In this document: positions 27,319 to 40,992 of the stretch, piece by piece
Layout of the letters: every line of letters begins with the position of its first letter
How positions within the stretch are numbered: position 1 is the first letter of the stretch
Assembly: GCA_037013685.1 (NCBI GenBank)
Contig: CM072894.1
Location: forward strand, 28,705,529 to 28,769,528
Reading direction: 5' to 3'
DNA: 64,000 nt
From: Acridotheres tristis
Lineage: Eukaryota > Chordata > Aves > Passeriformes > Sturnidae
Position numbers and translations under genes: made by a program
The notes under the pieces: model-generated
What the model was told of the DNA's origin: nothing
The model's database searches: none
Seen by the model: the letters and a program-made list of their open reading frames with translations, nothing else

Positions 27319-28929
27319 AGAAGCCAAAAGAGCTTTTAATCCAATTAGCAGCAAGAAAAAATAGAAAAGCAGAATAGTAGCAGAGAAGTGCTGAGGTCTG
27401 AATTTTCGTCATCTTTTCCAGCTAAGATAAAGGGTATTTTTTAAAGCATCATTAACTAACATGCAATGCTGTCGTATATATGATGAAATAAAAACACTTA
27501 AAATACAACCATCTTTCTCTAAGACAGAAAGGCAAGTGTATCTTTAAAATACTGTATTTTACAAATCCGAGGAAGTGCAGTCTGTCCTAACTTTACTAGC
27601 TCCTCATAACTTTACCAGTTACTGGAAGGAAAAATGGGCTGCCTGATTTATGAGACAAAGCTTGGAAATGAACAACTTGAGCAAAGCAGGAACCCAATCC
27701 AGAACTGGCCATCTCAGTCCCAGACTAATGAATTTGGAACTGGGAAATAGTAATTTCACATTCTCCCTTTTCTAAAGCACTATAGTAGCTTTCAATAAGC
27801 ATATTAATAAATTTGACCTGGAAATTCAGTCATAAAATGTATGTGAGCCACAAGGAACTAATGTCTTACTTAAGAGGATTTTAGACCTTAGTTTTCAATG
27901 TATTATTTTCACTCATTAATTTCATCATCATCTGCCTCGCCTGTGCTTATCAATAAACAAACAGATAATAACACGTGCTAATAAATGCCGAGGGGGTTGT
28001 TTTGGCCGTTCTTGAAGTTTCTGGTTCTTGCGAAGGCAGCACATGGTGGGAGCCGGGCAGGGAATGTTTCCCTGCTCTGCTCCAAGGAGCAGGGTCGGCA
28101 GAGACCCGCGTGTCCCGGGCAGGGACAGCACAGGGAGCGGCCTCGGGCACGCAGGAGATGCCAGAAGAGGAGTCCCAGACAGCCAAGAGCCTTCATCGCC
28201 CCGGGCAGGCCGCAATCCGCGCCGTGGATTTTAGGATCAATGCTGAAAGGCTTAGGAAGCATCCCAGAACACACACAAATTCTTTTTTTATTATTTTTTT
28301 TTTTCTCCTCAAATCACGGCAATGAAGCAATACGCATTTATTTTCCACCAAACCCGCAGGCAGACTCTAGGCCGGGGTGTTTGCTGAAGCCAGCCGATCC
28401 CCCCGCGTCCCGAGGGAAAGCCGTGCGCTGCTCCGGGAGCCTCCGGCCCCCGCTGCTCCCAACCAGGGGCACGCATCAGTGCTGTACCCACCGCCTCCAT
28501 TCACCCACCAGCACAAGGCGCTATTTACTCCTTCACACGGAAGGGCTCGTTCTGAAAACCAGGCTGGGATTACGGCTCCCAGACCATCCACCTAATCCCG
28601 GCTGCGCTCATCGCGGGGCGGCGTACCGGGAAGCGCATGAGTTCCGAGGACGGCAGATCTGTCCCTCAGCACCAACAAGCTTTTTTTCCCTTTTTCCCTG
28701 TTTTTAATTTTTGTTTTTATTAGCCCGCGCCCCGCCGCACTCCCGCCGTGGCCCCACTCCTACCTCCGCCCGGTCTCCTCCCCTCGCCTCCCGCGCCGCA
28801 AAATGGCGGCGGCCGCGCAGCGCCGCCCCGCGCCCCCCCGCCCGCTCCCGGCGCTCCCGCCGCTCCGCTCCCGCCCGAGCGGCTCCGCGGCCTGACGAGC
28901 GGCCCCTCTCCTGCCCCGCGGCCCTCGCC
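27319..28929. other. Divergent FAIM-CEP70 intergenic region
   Basis: This holds 1.6 kb between the two start codons. 27319-27930 is AT-rich, 27930-28260 moderately GC-rich, and a T-rich tract sits at 28280-28312. The long open frames in the GC-rich part show no homology. The FAIM 5' UTR exon probably lies here but cannot be placed. Confidence 0.5.
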
Positions 28930-29080
28930 ATGACCGAGGTACTCTGCTGGCCCCGGGTGTCGCTGCGGGGTGGTCGGAGCGGGACAAAACGCGATGCAAC
29001 TGTCCATGAGTCCCCGGAGCCGCCGCCGCCTCCCTGAGGGCTCCGCTCGCGGCGGGGCCGCTGCGCCCCGGGTGCGTTGG
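28600..29080. promoter_or_regulatory. CpG island at the CEP70 (and probably FAIM) promoter
   Basis: Very high GC with dense CpG from about 28725 to 29080, surrounding the three-codon first coding exon of CEP70. The divergent gene order suggests a shared promoter. Boundaries are by eye. Confidence 0.7.
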
Positions 29081-32000
29081 AGGGACCCGAGGGCCGGTGG
29101 TTTGGGTTTCCTAAAGAGGCGAATTTAACCCATTGCGCGTTTTGCTTTCAAATAGTAGGATCAGGAAAACTGATCATGCTCTGCGTTGTTAAGTAAGCTT
29201 TTCCGCAATGTGCTTTGCAGATCCTGTTGGAGCTTCTCACAAGCTCTCCTGTAGTGGTCTCTTGTGGTCTCTTGGTTTGCTTTAATTTGTGGGCATTTGG
29301 TACCTTCTGCTGCACAGCCGATGTGAAGAACTCAGGTTTCTGCCTCTCTTTCTTTTCTCCCAATGCAGCAGGAGAAGGCAGAGTGGGAAAACCTAAACAA
29401 GGTATTAGTGCGTCATGGGTTGAAACCGGTGAGTCTTGCTGCCCCCCAAAGCTGCAGAGATACATCAGGTAAGGAAATATATTTTCTGTATTTGGAAATA
29501 GTAACGCTAAATTCATAAGGCATCTCCAAAGCTCTCACTTCTAAGTGGCAACAGACAGGCAATCTTCTTTGGCTATTAAAACCCTTTCATTTTCACTGTG
29601 ACTTTGTTAATGTTTTGTATCTCCAGATATGATTGTCCTAGACTGTCAGTCTTCTCTAGAAATAAGACTTGCATTAAAAACGCTGGTGGAAGACACTGAG
29701 CGACAGCAGAAGGTGATGCAGGGACTTATGGAGGCAAATCGATGTCTTAGGTAAGACACAGTGGAAAGAATTTACCTGCAGAGTGAAAGTATTATGAGTG
29801 TGCATCTCCAGCCTGGTGGAGATCTTATCTCACCATTGGCCTAAGATCTTTTTCCTGAGGTTGTTGTTCAATATGCAGCAATGTTGTCCCAGTTCCTCTC
29901 AAGCTCTTCTGTTATTTCATCTGCTGGTTCTTCTCATATCAGTGTATTTCCCATACCTGCTGCCACAGGATGTTATCAAAGGTCGTCACATAATGTCAGG
30001 CGTGTGCTTCCTGTAGTGTCTATAGTGAAATGAGCTTAATTTAAAATCAAGGATTTATTTCTTTTTCCAGAGATGTGGTACGGCTGGAACAGGGTCGGGC
30101 ATCTCGGCAAGAGCAACGGGCTAATGATTTGGACAATGTAGTGAAAAGTATTAAGGCCAAAATTTGTCAGCTGGAAGATGAAGCAATAGCTAAAGCCTGC
30201 CAGCAACAGAAGCAAGTCAAGGAACTTCAAAAAGAACAACAGGCTTCACAGGTAATTCAGATAGTGCTGCCTGAGGATTCAAACTTTTGACTTATGAAAG
30301 GTCTCAAAATATTTACATTGATCTAAATAAACATGACCCTTGGGTCATAGAGTTAGCACACTGTTTATAGCTAAGTTTTTTCAAAATATGCGGAATTTTC
30401 TAGAAGTGCTTTAGAAAAATATCTGTACCTCTTCCACTGTCTCTTCAGCACAGCTAAAACCCAAGTGTTTGTCTTCTTTGGGAGCAAGTGTGTACCTGGA
30501 TTTGTACAGTACAGTCAGTTTGTGGGACAGAACAATTCAATAACGCTCCCGTGCCTGTTCATAGGTAAAATACCAACAGCAGCAGGAAAAGCTGCAAGAA
30601 CAGGAAGAGATTATTGCCCGCTTGCAGAAGGAGCTGAGCAGAGCTGGGAGGGAGGAGCAGCAGCGAGTTGCCACTCAAAACAAAATGTTTTGTCAGTTTT
30701 GCAAAAGAGCCCCCAAGTGTCTCCTGGATCAGCGGTAAGTGATTCTCTTCTACTGCTGAACCACCTGTAACGTTAAATGGAGAAACAGATCTTAAAGTAA
30801 TGCTTCTTGATATTTATACGTGAAAAAAATTAATATTGGAGACTTTATGAGTGAGTGCAAGATGAAATATGAATTCTTGAGACGGTACCTCAGTACAGTG
30901 ATATTTTTTCTTTTGTGAAATTGTAACCCAGATAAATCCATGGCAAAAATTAAAAGATTGCCACCCACTGCCCACACTAGATGTCAGCAAAGGGAAGGGA
31001 ATGATTCACTCTGCTCTGTAGCTGCAGTGTCGGCTAGGATGATCTCATTTAAAGATGTAAGTTAAAAATAAACAAACCCCCCAATGAACACCATCCTTAG
31101 GCCTTAAAAAAAGAGCCTTTCCAGTTTTGGGAAATGATGTTTGTAACTGCTGACTGCAGGCTTACTGTGAGCTTCCAAGTACTTTCAGGTAAGTTCCCAA
31201 AGTATCACAAGGCTATGTCTCTTGCTAGTAGGATCTCCACAGCTCTGATACAATTAAACGTTTGCCAATTCCTAGGCCTCAGGTGGCCATTGCTTTATTG
31301 TGCTGATATTACCTGACTTTCTAGGCCTGGCCGGCAATGTTTACCTGGGAAGCTTTTAAGAGGGATTGTGTGTGCTCAGCTTTTTCCTTGAGTCCTCACT
31401 GTATCAGAGGAAAGATCACTGAATTTGGTTCCCTACTCATTCTCATCTTTCTCTCCAAACCAGACAATCTCAGAGTGCTCAAGACACTTTGACTGTGCCT
31501 CTCTGTTAATCTTGCTGGGTAACCACAAGCATAAGATGAGGAGGCTAGTGGGCAGATTTAACTTTTTTCCCCTCTTGAATATTTTGCTTCTTCTAAACTA
31601 GTAAAGATTCAATGTGTCTACTTTTCCATTTTGGCAAAGTGTGACCATGTTTGTCTAGTATGAGAGAAACTCCACTATTTGGAGCAACCACTTCCAAAGT
31701 GCAATGCAGCTGTGTTAGCTGACCGGTTCCTCTGGGTTGATCACTTGGGTATGAGTCTTGTGAGAATATCTGAAATTCAAAATTAACATTTTTCCTTTCT
31801 TCAGGTGCCTTTGCCTAATTGATTATTATGAATCTCAAATTAGTCAGATTAAAAAGGAGCTGAGGTAGGTCTCACTGAATGCCTTGTAGTTCTACTGTTC
31901 AAAATTTTCTTAGCCCTTACTGTTCTTAAATCTTTTAGTGGTAAATATTCTGTGCTCCAGGTATCACTAGCATATAAGAAACAGCAAAGGGTTATAATGG

Positions 32001-35000
32001 TAATGGAAATTTTAATTTTTCCAGGGAATGACTGGCAGTCAGGCTAAGCAGCTTCTCAGTCAGGAGACCAGGACAGTTAGGAAGTTATAGTTCAGATACT
32101 TGAACTATAAGTGTTTCTTTCTTTCTTTTGTTTTCTTCCCCTTTCCCTTTCTCTTTTGCCCTGCTTCACAGGCAGAATTACTGTATTAGCTGTGCTCAGT
32201 TGATTGATTTCCAAAAACTAAAGGTTTTCAGCTCTATCCCAGTGCCTGCATGGCACAAAGCAACCTGAGATATTCCTATAGCTTGAGATTACTATTGAGA
32301 AAACTAAAGTGGGATTTGCTTGTACTGGAGTTTCTCTTCTGGATAAGTGCACTTTCATTATGAAACAGCTTTCCCAGAAATTAGAGCACGGATCTTAGGG
32401 CAGAATTTCTGTTCTATTTACTTTGTTGTTTATGGAAACGTTATTATCATACATAACTGCTAAGTAAATCAACTTAAATTTTTGAGCTAATTGAACTGCA
32501 GTAAGCTGAACCAGTTTATTTTTCCCAATAGGCAATATAAAAAAGATGAAGACGAGGTGCAGAGAGAAGTAAAAAACAAGGAAGAGTTCTTAAATCTAGA
32601 TGCTACTCCTAATTACAAAGCACTGCTCATGGTATGGAACTGCCAAGAATAAATCAGTGCAGATCTCTCAATGGTAACCCTTCAAGAGACATATAGAAAC
32701 ATAAACATGTTTGATTTCTGTCCCTTGTCCTTGTCATGTCTTCTGAACTTGTAACCTCTGTGGGCAGAGTTCCCTGTCTTGTGCAAAGATTCAGGAAAAT
32801 GTGAGTTTGCTGAGGATTGCATAGATCTGTTTAGTCACAGTGCTCCACTGGGGTCTAATGCACCAGGCTCTTGGTCTCAATCATGATTCCTCATCCATGC
32901 TGTTTTGCTGTCCAGCCAATTGGGAGCCCTTCTTAAATTGTACATAAATTGGTGAAGCTTGTTCATGATGAAATGAGTGCAATGAAAGAAATAACCCAGT
33001 CTATGTTTCAGTCTTTCCAGAAGCAACTTAGTGAAACAAAAGCCAAGAACGAACAGCTTTTGCTTGAAAATACAAATCTCAAGAAAGATTTGGAAATAAG
33101 GTGAGAAAAGATAAGTATCATTCTTTGTAAGGCCATTTCAGTAGACTTTGCTTTACAAAGCACCAGCAGTTGTAAAAGTGAAGTGTGAAATCTGTGATCA
33201 AAGAAATGAGATATGGCAGCAACAGCCACACTCTTCTCCCAACACTGTTAATAATAGCTGCTAATGATTAGTTTGCTCTTTATTGCTGTTGTCATGTAGA
33301 AACGTAGCAGAATTTAATTTCCAGAATGATATTTTGGCACTGGCAAAGCTTTCTTACTTTTTTGCTTGGATTAATTTTATAGATACCTTCCAATGTGAGA
33401 CATATAACATGGTACTTTTTCTTTCTAACAGGCCAACTGCACAGGAATTAAAATTTTACAAGCACCAAGTGAAGAAACTACAGAAAACTTTAAAGAAAAC
33501 TACCCAGTAAGTATATCAGGGACTTTCATGAATCCTCTGGACTTCTGAAGGCAACGTTGCTCTGCAGCCCGTAGTGTAGAGAGTAGCTTATAGAGCATGT
33601 ACCTTATCAGCATTCTTTGGAGTCTGGTTATGGGCAGCAAGTGCAGCCAGACCTTTAAAGCCCTCTGTATTTCTGAAACGATGGCAGGATCTCCAAATGG
33701 GAGCACAGCAGTGTGGGGTTTTTTATTTCATTTTGTTTTTCTGGATTTGATTTGAGTTCTTCTGCTGGCAGTATGTACAGAGCCATCCATAAGCTGTAAA
33801 GGAAGTTTCATTATGGATTATGAATGTGAAAGTGTGAGCTGGCAAAATGTTGCAGCTACTGAAATAATGTCCTTATTAATCTTAGAAATTGACTGTTTTT
33901 TTCTGAAATATTGCTAAGAAAATACATGGAAGATATAAAAGATCCAGTACTAACAAAGTGTTTTAATCTGTAATTTCACTTAGTCATTTGTCCATGTGTA
34001 TACTGAATGCTAAATATTTTATAGCCTGAAAAAGACATCACTTAAACTTCAAAATAAATGTACACATTGTGTGTATTTAAATGGTCTATTCTCTCATGCA
34101 GTAGGTATCATTTAGATGAAGAATAGTAGTGAGCTTTGTATGGTAAGATAGGAAAGATGTTTCAGCAGAAGTAGATAACAACTGACTTTGGAATTTGAAC
34201 ATTTAGTGTAAAATTCTGTATTTTAAGTCTTCAGCCACAGTAGAGCTCTAGCAGCAGAAAAGCTGGTGTATCCCTTCTAAATCAGCAAGCAGTCTGGCAT
34301 AGCCTCAGCCTGGAGACTGAGGAAAAATTAATGATATTCACGTTAGGTATTGTGTTGTGCTACTTGGGTCTGATGGAATTCTATTGGCCAGCATCATAAC
34401 ATGGGTATTTACTTTGTATTTTTAAGTGCTACACTTGGTTCTTCCATGAAGTTAAAAGGTAGCATCTCCTGCTAAGGCTGCTTGTGTGACCCACTGTGTG
34501 TATTTTTGTGCAGATTTTCAGGGAGCAGGACTGGAGAAAGAAGAGAAGAAAAGAAAGACTCTGGGAGAATTGCAGGGGTGGATCAGCTGCAGGCAGCTTG
34601 CCAGCAATACTTGCAGGTACCCAAATTATATCTGTTCTGCATGTTTCTAGCAGTGTTACAATGAAATATTATGCGTGTTCTGTTTAGCTGTGTCAACTGG
34701 AGTGTGCTGGTCTGAGGCTAAGAATGCCTATCAAATCCTCTATGCAAGATGAATCATGTTCTGGATTTGGCAGTTGGTGTAGGCTGATTCTTGTTCTGTC
34801 TCAGTGTAAACTACCTGAAAACACAGCAAGGCAGCAGACACTAGGCTGGTAAATATGATTTAGCTGAAGTCTGTTCAGGACAGGGTATTTGTTCAAGATC
34901 ATGGGTGATAGTGGCCTTTATTTTTCTTTTAATTAAAAAGCCTAAGTATAATAAAATTTAGCAAAATGTAAACTGTGGAAGTTACAATGCCTTGAGTGGG

Positions 35001-38000
35001 TAAAGAGAAGTATATACTTGCATTACTTTTACATATCTTTTAGCTAGTATATGTTTAAATCTTTGAGTCTATTCCATGTTGAATGCATGTGTAAAATTCA
35101 TCAATAGCAATATTGGAGCTATTTATGACTTAATTTTAGGCAATCATGGCTGTGATAGAGAGGAATTTTATTACAAAACATGATACGTATTTCAGCAATA
35201 ACATTTGTTATTTGTTCTTGAAGGTTTTGTCCCGTATTGATTCTGTTTTGCAAAGCCCAAGAGCTCCTCCATTAATATTTCGGCCCAGCAAAGGGCCAGT
35301 GCAAAATTACATTAAAGAGAATGGACAGGCATGTGGATTTGAGCACCTTCCACTCACTATAGAAATGTGGGCAGATCAGCTCATAGCCCTAAAGGTAACA
35401 ACACGTTGTCGTGCTCTGCTTCTTGGTCTTCCTTTCATCTGCTCTCCTCCATGTCTCCCTGTGTGTAGCTGTGGGGGCTTTTGTGTGTAGCTTTTGTTAT
35501 TGCCTGACTGTTACTGCCTGATAAATTTTACAAATAATCCACTGTCCATCTGAAATATGTACCGGAGCTATTTCTCTGTCTAAATCTTTTATTTCATTTT
35601 ATTAACTGAGTTCCTGAAAAGAAAATTAAGCTTTAGAGTCTGGACTTCACACATGAATGATGATGCATTCTCTTCCTTTGTTTTGTCTGCCCAGAACACT
35701 GATTTTTGATCCCAATAAAAGTGAAATAGTTTTGTTTAAAGCCAAACTCTTCGTGACCAGTACTTCCTATTTCACTGAAACTGTAATACACAGCAAATAC
35801 AATATTTTTTACTCTGTTCTTTTCAAATCAAAGAATGTCAGCAAGACACTGTCCTTCAATTCATAAAAATTATAACGTTAACCTCTCCAGTGCTGGAATG
35901 TTACTGCATATGAGAAACAGAAAAATGCTTGTTTCTATAATAAAAACAACTTTAAGCAGTTTCTAAAACAAGTTGGCTCCCCTTCCTTCTTTTAAAAGGA
36001 TTTGCATAAGTCCTTGAGAAAACTGTCTCTGGAATTGCTGCCTTGGAATACTAAATATCCACAGGATAACAGAGAATCCTTACGAGTTGAAGACCTCCAG
36101 TTGATAGTAGATGCAATTTTGGAAGAATTAGAACATAAGGAAAAGGTAATTTTTACCAGAGGTTTATAATAACAAGTTACTGTGGTCTTCTTAAGTGCAT
36201 TCTTCACACAGTGATTAGATAGGTGCATTTGAAAGCCTTGCAGCATTTACAAAATACCTGTTTGAAGACATTCAATAGTCAAAGATTATTTTAACATAAT
36301 GGATAAATTCACCTTGGGGAAGACTGCTTTAATGAAAGGCACTTGACCAGCAGTGAATTTGCATTGCCTTGTAGTCTCAGGAATTATCCTGTTCTGTCTC
36401 TCAGGGCTGAGAATACATAAATGCTTCTCTCAGAAACAGAGAAGAAAGCTTTCAAAAGAGTATTTTGAGTTTGGTGTATGTTTATGCTTGAAGACTACTG
36501 AAACTATGTCTTCAGACTTAAAAATATTTGAAACTCTGAGATTTCATAAGGGAAGTTACACCTGTTCTTCAGACTGGTTTTAAGAATGTTCCACAGCTAA
36601 AAGCACCTTTGCCTTGTTAAGCAGCAGCATTGATGAGTTCTTCCTGCTTACTCCAGAGCAGCCAGACACAGTCGTTGCAAACCCTGTCTGCCATAGTCTC
36701 TCACTTCCAGAAGTTGTTTGATGTGAATTCTCTGAGTGGTGTTTATCCACGGATGAATGAGGTTTATACAAAGCTGGGCGAAATGACCAATGCCATGAGG
36801 AATCTCCATGAGCTCCTGGAATTAGGTAAAGACTTACCACCTGCTGCTTGTTCACACCATTCCAAGGAAAGAGAGAAGTGAAAAGCTGTCTTCCTTCATA
36901 GAAAATGATTGAGAAATGAATTAACTAGGTGATTACTTCACCGGGAAGATAAAAATACATTCCTGTCAATTTACAGTTCAAATAGCAAATCCCCATTATT
37001 TGTAAGCCTTTAGCAGTTGCTGAGGAATAACAGGGGAAATAGAATTTTTATTTTTTCCACATTTTCTTCGGTGAGCTGACTTCATAATTGTTGTTCATTC
37101 TCCACTTGAAAGATAACAAGTTTAAGGAAGAACATAATTTATCCTTGGATATAGATTTCTACTCAGTAATTCATTCAAGTGTAATTGGGTCCACTCCTCA
37201 GAAAGTTCCATCTTATACTGCTAAACTTAAAAAACAACACAAGTTGTTGAATATCAAATACTGTCAGTACTCAGAGGTGTAGTTGGTTATTTCCCTTCTG
37301 GTGGGAACTTCTGTAGAACAGCAGCTGCTGCTGCTCTTGAGTGAAAAGACTGGGCTGGGCTGTAGGATGTCCAGCCCCAGAGCAAGGCTTCTGGGCTGCT
37401 GAGCCTCATTCAAGGAGAGAAGCAGTGTTCCTGCCTGCAGCCAGAATGGGAGATGAGGAATCCTCACCTCCCTCTAATAACTGCAGCTCAGAGGATGCCT
37501 TGTCCAAGCCTAGTTCTTCTGCAATTGAAGGAGAAAAGGAAAAGGAGGCTGCTACCTTCAGTCACAGCACTCTACAGACAGGTTAAAATTCAATACCAAA
37601 ACAAGTTTTGGGTGTTAACAAAATGTTTGTTAAGCAGGTTCCTTATTGGCCTAGCCCCTGTAGTGTGTCTGATGTGTCACAAAAACCTAATGAATAACCC
37701 CTTCCATATATATATAATTTCAGTTGGCTGATTTCCAATGACATTGTAAGGGTACACTTTAGTACACCTTCTGCTGTGAACACACAGTTCTACCAAAATT
37801 TTTTTGGCTACTAAAGGATTATGAGAGAATCTCCATTCCTAGCTAACATTTGTTTACTTCTGACTATGGGCACTTTGTTTACTGTGAATGATAGAATGTG
37901 TATGCCTAGATCTATGAAAACCAAATAAAATCTGTGCACCTGCAAGAATTCAACTGTGTCTAAAACACTTCCCTGTTATTACTGTAATAAGAATCATGAG

Positions 38001-39603
38001 GTGTTTGTTTCTCCACAGACAGTTCAGCTCCACCCACTGTGGTAGTGGATACTGTTGGGAAACTGTGTGACATCGTTAATAAGAACGTGACTGAGCAGGT
38101 ACAACAGCTTCTGGGCACCCAAGACATCCACAGGTATGTGGGGCTGTTCCACTGCTGACCATTCTTCAAACATCAAATGCAGTAATTAAGAACTGGCAAA
38201 GTCTGATGCTGAAAGAAATTTTCATCATTTGCTGCAAAGTCAGTGAGCTGTGACAGCATAAGTGTTAGTTACTACTGTCCTGCTTGAAACAAATCTTGAA
38301 TCCTATGAAAAGGATAAGGCTGACAGAGGGAAAAATTGAGGCCAGAAGGTTCCTAAACACCCTCTGGTTTGCATGGATAATGTGATCAAACAAGCCTTCA
38401 TGGGATACATGTTTCATCAGGAGACAAATCCTGCACCTGGGTGGGGAGGAGAAAGTGATGCAAGACTCAGATGTAATATTGAAGTGTTCTAGTTGCTAAG
38501 GCAGGGTTTGCCTCAAGCTGTCTATAAATACTTTAGAAACTGGACAAATCCAGTTATATGTTCAACAGATGACAGCCACATCTAGGTGGTAGCAGACCCT
38601 AAGGGCTTGCACTGAGCATGTGCTTCACAGACAGACTAAAAAGGGAGCAGGCAGCAAGTCTGACACATGCTGAGTTAACAATACTCACTCCCTCAGTCTT
38701 TCTGCACTCATTTCTCAGTTTTAACTGGAGAAAAGCTGCTTATAAAGCATTTCTTACTCCACCTCCAAGGCAGTTATACCAGCCACCCCCAGGCAGTATA
38801 TTTAGCATACATAGACAAATGTTCCAGGGCCCAGACTACCTCGTGCCATGTGAGGGGGAAAGGAAGGATGTGTATAAAGCATTAGTAGTGAAATCAGAGA
38901 TTCTCATGACAGCTCCCTTGCTGGCTGCAGGGTTCAGAACTGGAGAACAGAACATTAAGTACATGGTGTTATATACTAAGTAGCAGTATTTTCACTAAGT
39001 CATGGCACAGAACAACAAAACGGCCAAGGGGATGAACTTGCCCTGTCCTTGCACCTCTTACCTGATTGTCTCACTTTCCATTCCAGTATCATCAATAAGC
39101 TTGAAGAACATGAGTGCTTCTTTCCGCCCTTTCAAGCTCTCATTCAAGATTTGCTGTGTCTTCTAGGTAATATTGACAGCAGTAATTATCTTCATGCAAC
39201 GCTTCCTCATAGCACTCTAAGCAATTAACAAGTTTTTTGTTTACTCCTGCTGTGCTAAAACAGGAGGAGGATGAGGGAAGGTGCTGCCTTTTGCCTCACT
39301 CTCCTTCTTTCCACCTTTCCTCAGGAAGTGACCAAAACACTTTATTTTCATTGAACATGGGGTTGCGTTTACTTAAACATATTACTTACAAGCCAAATTG
39401 ATTTTTTTTCCAAAAGCATTAAAAGGTCTGAGGAGTTTATTTAATTCACCAGCTGTTTAAGTTAGAATTTTGGTTGAACTCAAAGGTGTTCTGGGTTCAT
39501 AAGCCTTACCCTTTTGCTTTTCCATTCTGTTGCAGAGATCAGTAATGTGGATGATATTTTACCTGCAGTGCAAAACCTGAAATGGGGAGCTGGTTATGGG
39601 TGA
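28930..39603 (+). CDS. CEP70: CEP70, centrosomal protein of 70 kDa, complete
   Basis: CEP70 is a coiled-coil centrosome protein that binds gamma-tubulin and helps organise microtubules and cilia. Sixteen coding exons: 28930-28938, 29369-29468, 29627-29750, 30071-30251, 30565-30734, 31805-31864, 32532-32631, 33012-33100, 33432-33506, 34514-34616, 35224-35394, 35999-36145, 36657-36825, 38019-38133, 39087-39166 and 39536-39603. All phases agree; the product is 586 residues (human 597). Exon 1 encodes only MTE, and the second exon opens [10 protein letters not shown]. Coiled coil covers roughly residues 60-340, with motifs EQRANDLDN and [16 protein letters not shown]. The C-terminal half has [27 protein letters not shown] and [16 protein letters not shown], and ends [11 protein letters not shown]. 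The human N-terminal extension before the internal MTE is not present, so this start matches an internal human Met. The 103-nt exon at 34514-34616 is the least conserved. The identification is secure. Confidence 0.96.
29469..38018 (+). other. CEP70 introns
   Basis: The introns range from about 0.16 to 1.2 kb. The longest are 30735-31804, 33507-34513 and 36826-38018. Open frames inside them (for example at 37341-37731) lack conservation and have no splice logic, so I treat them as non-coding. Confidence 0.6.
38134..39086 (+). other. CEP70 intron 14
   Basis: A 953-bp intron with canonical ends. A 121-codon open frame at 38618-38983 has no homology that I recognise and is treated as chance. Confidence 0.7.
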
Positions 39604-39721
39604 CTCTGCCCTTCCTGAGCAAGATTTCTCTTACCTATGAATGTATCTGTTGGTGCATTTGACATTGCAGCTACCTCCAAGCACTGTTATCCTAAGCAAC
39701 AATTCCAGATTTTTTAACAAA

Positions 39722-39727
39722 AATAAA
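39722..39727 (+). terminator. Candidate poly(A) signal of CEP70
   Basis: AATAAA about 120 nt after the CEP70 stop codon, followed within 30 nt by a GT/T-rich stretch. Confidence 0.65.
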
Positions 39728-40220
39728 AGTTGCTGTATTTTTAAAGTGGTTTTTTTTTAAATTCTTGGTCAGTTTAAGAAAAACTTTAACTGCTGTCAAC
39801 TGGTCTACTCAATGCCAGAGAGAGAACCAATATACTCTTTATCAGTCCAAGAAACTGAACCCAGCACACCACCAGGCAAACTAACCACTGACCATTTTCA
39901 GTGTTGCTGACACTGTAAGTATGAGGTAAAGATGCCCTTACTGTCATAGTCATCACACTTACACAAATGCTCAATCTTGGTTTTCTGGAGAGCCTCTTTT
40001 AAAATGTTCTTCACATTTCCAGATCAGTTTGGGATGGGAACACATTTTTACTCAGTGAATATTTTCTCTGATTATGAATTGAGTCAGACTGGATTAATGT
40101 AATCTAGGCCAAAAATACATGAAATTTGCTTCAGGTGATGGTTTGAAGTTACCATTCTTGTACTTCAAAAGTCAGTTTTAGAAAGGAATAGATAAGTCTC
40201 TTATGCAAGACAATTAGAAG

Positions 40221-40226
40221 TTTATT
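40221..40226 (-). terminator. Candidate poly(A) signal of ESYT3
   Basis: The minus strand reads AATAAA about 770 nt after the ESYT3 stop. Confidence 0.5.
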
Positions 40227-40992
40227 GTACAGAAACAAGTACACCAAGCTTCCAAAAATATTTTGCCTCAATATTATTAAGGCTTAGTTTACAAAACTTT
40301 GTTGTTCCTCAGACAGAATCTGGGTTTACAAGATTTTGAAATGTACTGTAACAAAGGACAAAACCAGTTAAGGCGTCACAAACTAAAACCTTAATGACAT
40401 CTTGGTAAATTCATCTCCCTGCATTTGGAAGCTCATTATTTACATACCTGCAGCCACAGTCTGCTAAGGTACTTATGAACAGTGGACTACCAACTTCCTA
40501 GTTTCTCCAGAAAAAACAGCTATTAAAGAGTTTCTCTTTTAACAGGTTCTGTAGCCCTACAGCTGAAGAATACTGTTTCAAAATGCATTATTTTAAAAGT
40601 ACACCACTTCCATGTTAAAACAACATGAACAAGCTCCTAGGGCCATCAGACTGCCAAACAAAGTAATGATACTTGGCTGACAGTCTAAAATCTCCCCAGG
40701 TACAACCCTTCTTTAAGAGAGGTTTCACTCTTAGAGGTCCTTTGAGGGGGGATTTGCCAGGAATAGCAAAAATAAAGGACATACTCTTCTTCAAGGAAAA
40801 ATTACTCCCTGTGTGGGGGAAAATATGTTTAACTTCAGTGAGAACTAATCCCCAAATAGGATCATTAAATTTGCATGTCCTGAGCTGGAGCCTGTTTCAA
40901 ATTTGCAATGACTGTGCAAAACACATTAATTACAAGAGATATGTACATTCATATAAAGTTGAAAATTAGTAACTTATGTACATGAGAAGAAA

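Larger units (their letters stand above)
39604..40992. other. Convergent 3' flanks of CEP70 and ESYT3
   Basis: CEP70 and ESYT3 end tail to tail. Poly(A) hexamers at 39722-39727 (plus) and 40221-40226 (minus) would leave under 500 bp between the transcripts. No other coding signal. Confidence 0.65.

Noticed and set aside
28711..29037. 108-codon Pro/Arg-rich frame containing the CEP70 start
   Set aside because: It is CpG-island background; CEP70 uses only ATG ACC GAG here before a gtactc donor.
29583..29597. GAAAATGAAA (minus strand) resembling an ISRE in CEP70 intron 2
   Set aside because: AT-rich context and a weak consensus make chance likely; CEP70 has no interferon link I know of.
34496..34687. 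Alternative lysine/arginine-rich frame over CEP70 exon 10
   Set aside because: Only the frame ending ACQQYLQ joins in phase with both neighbouring exons and matches the human position.
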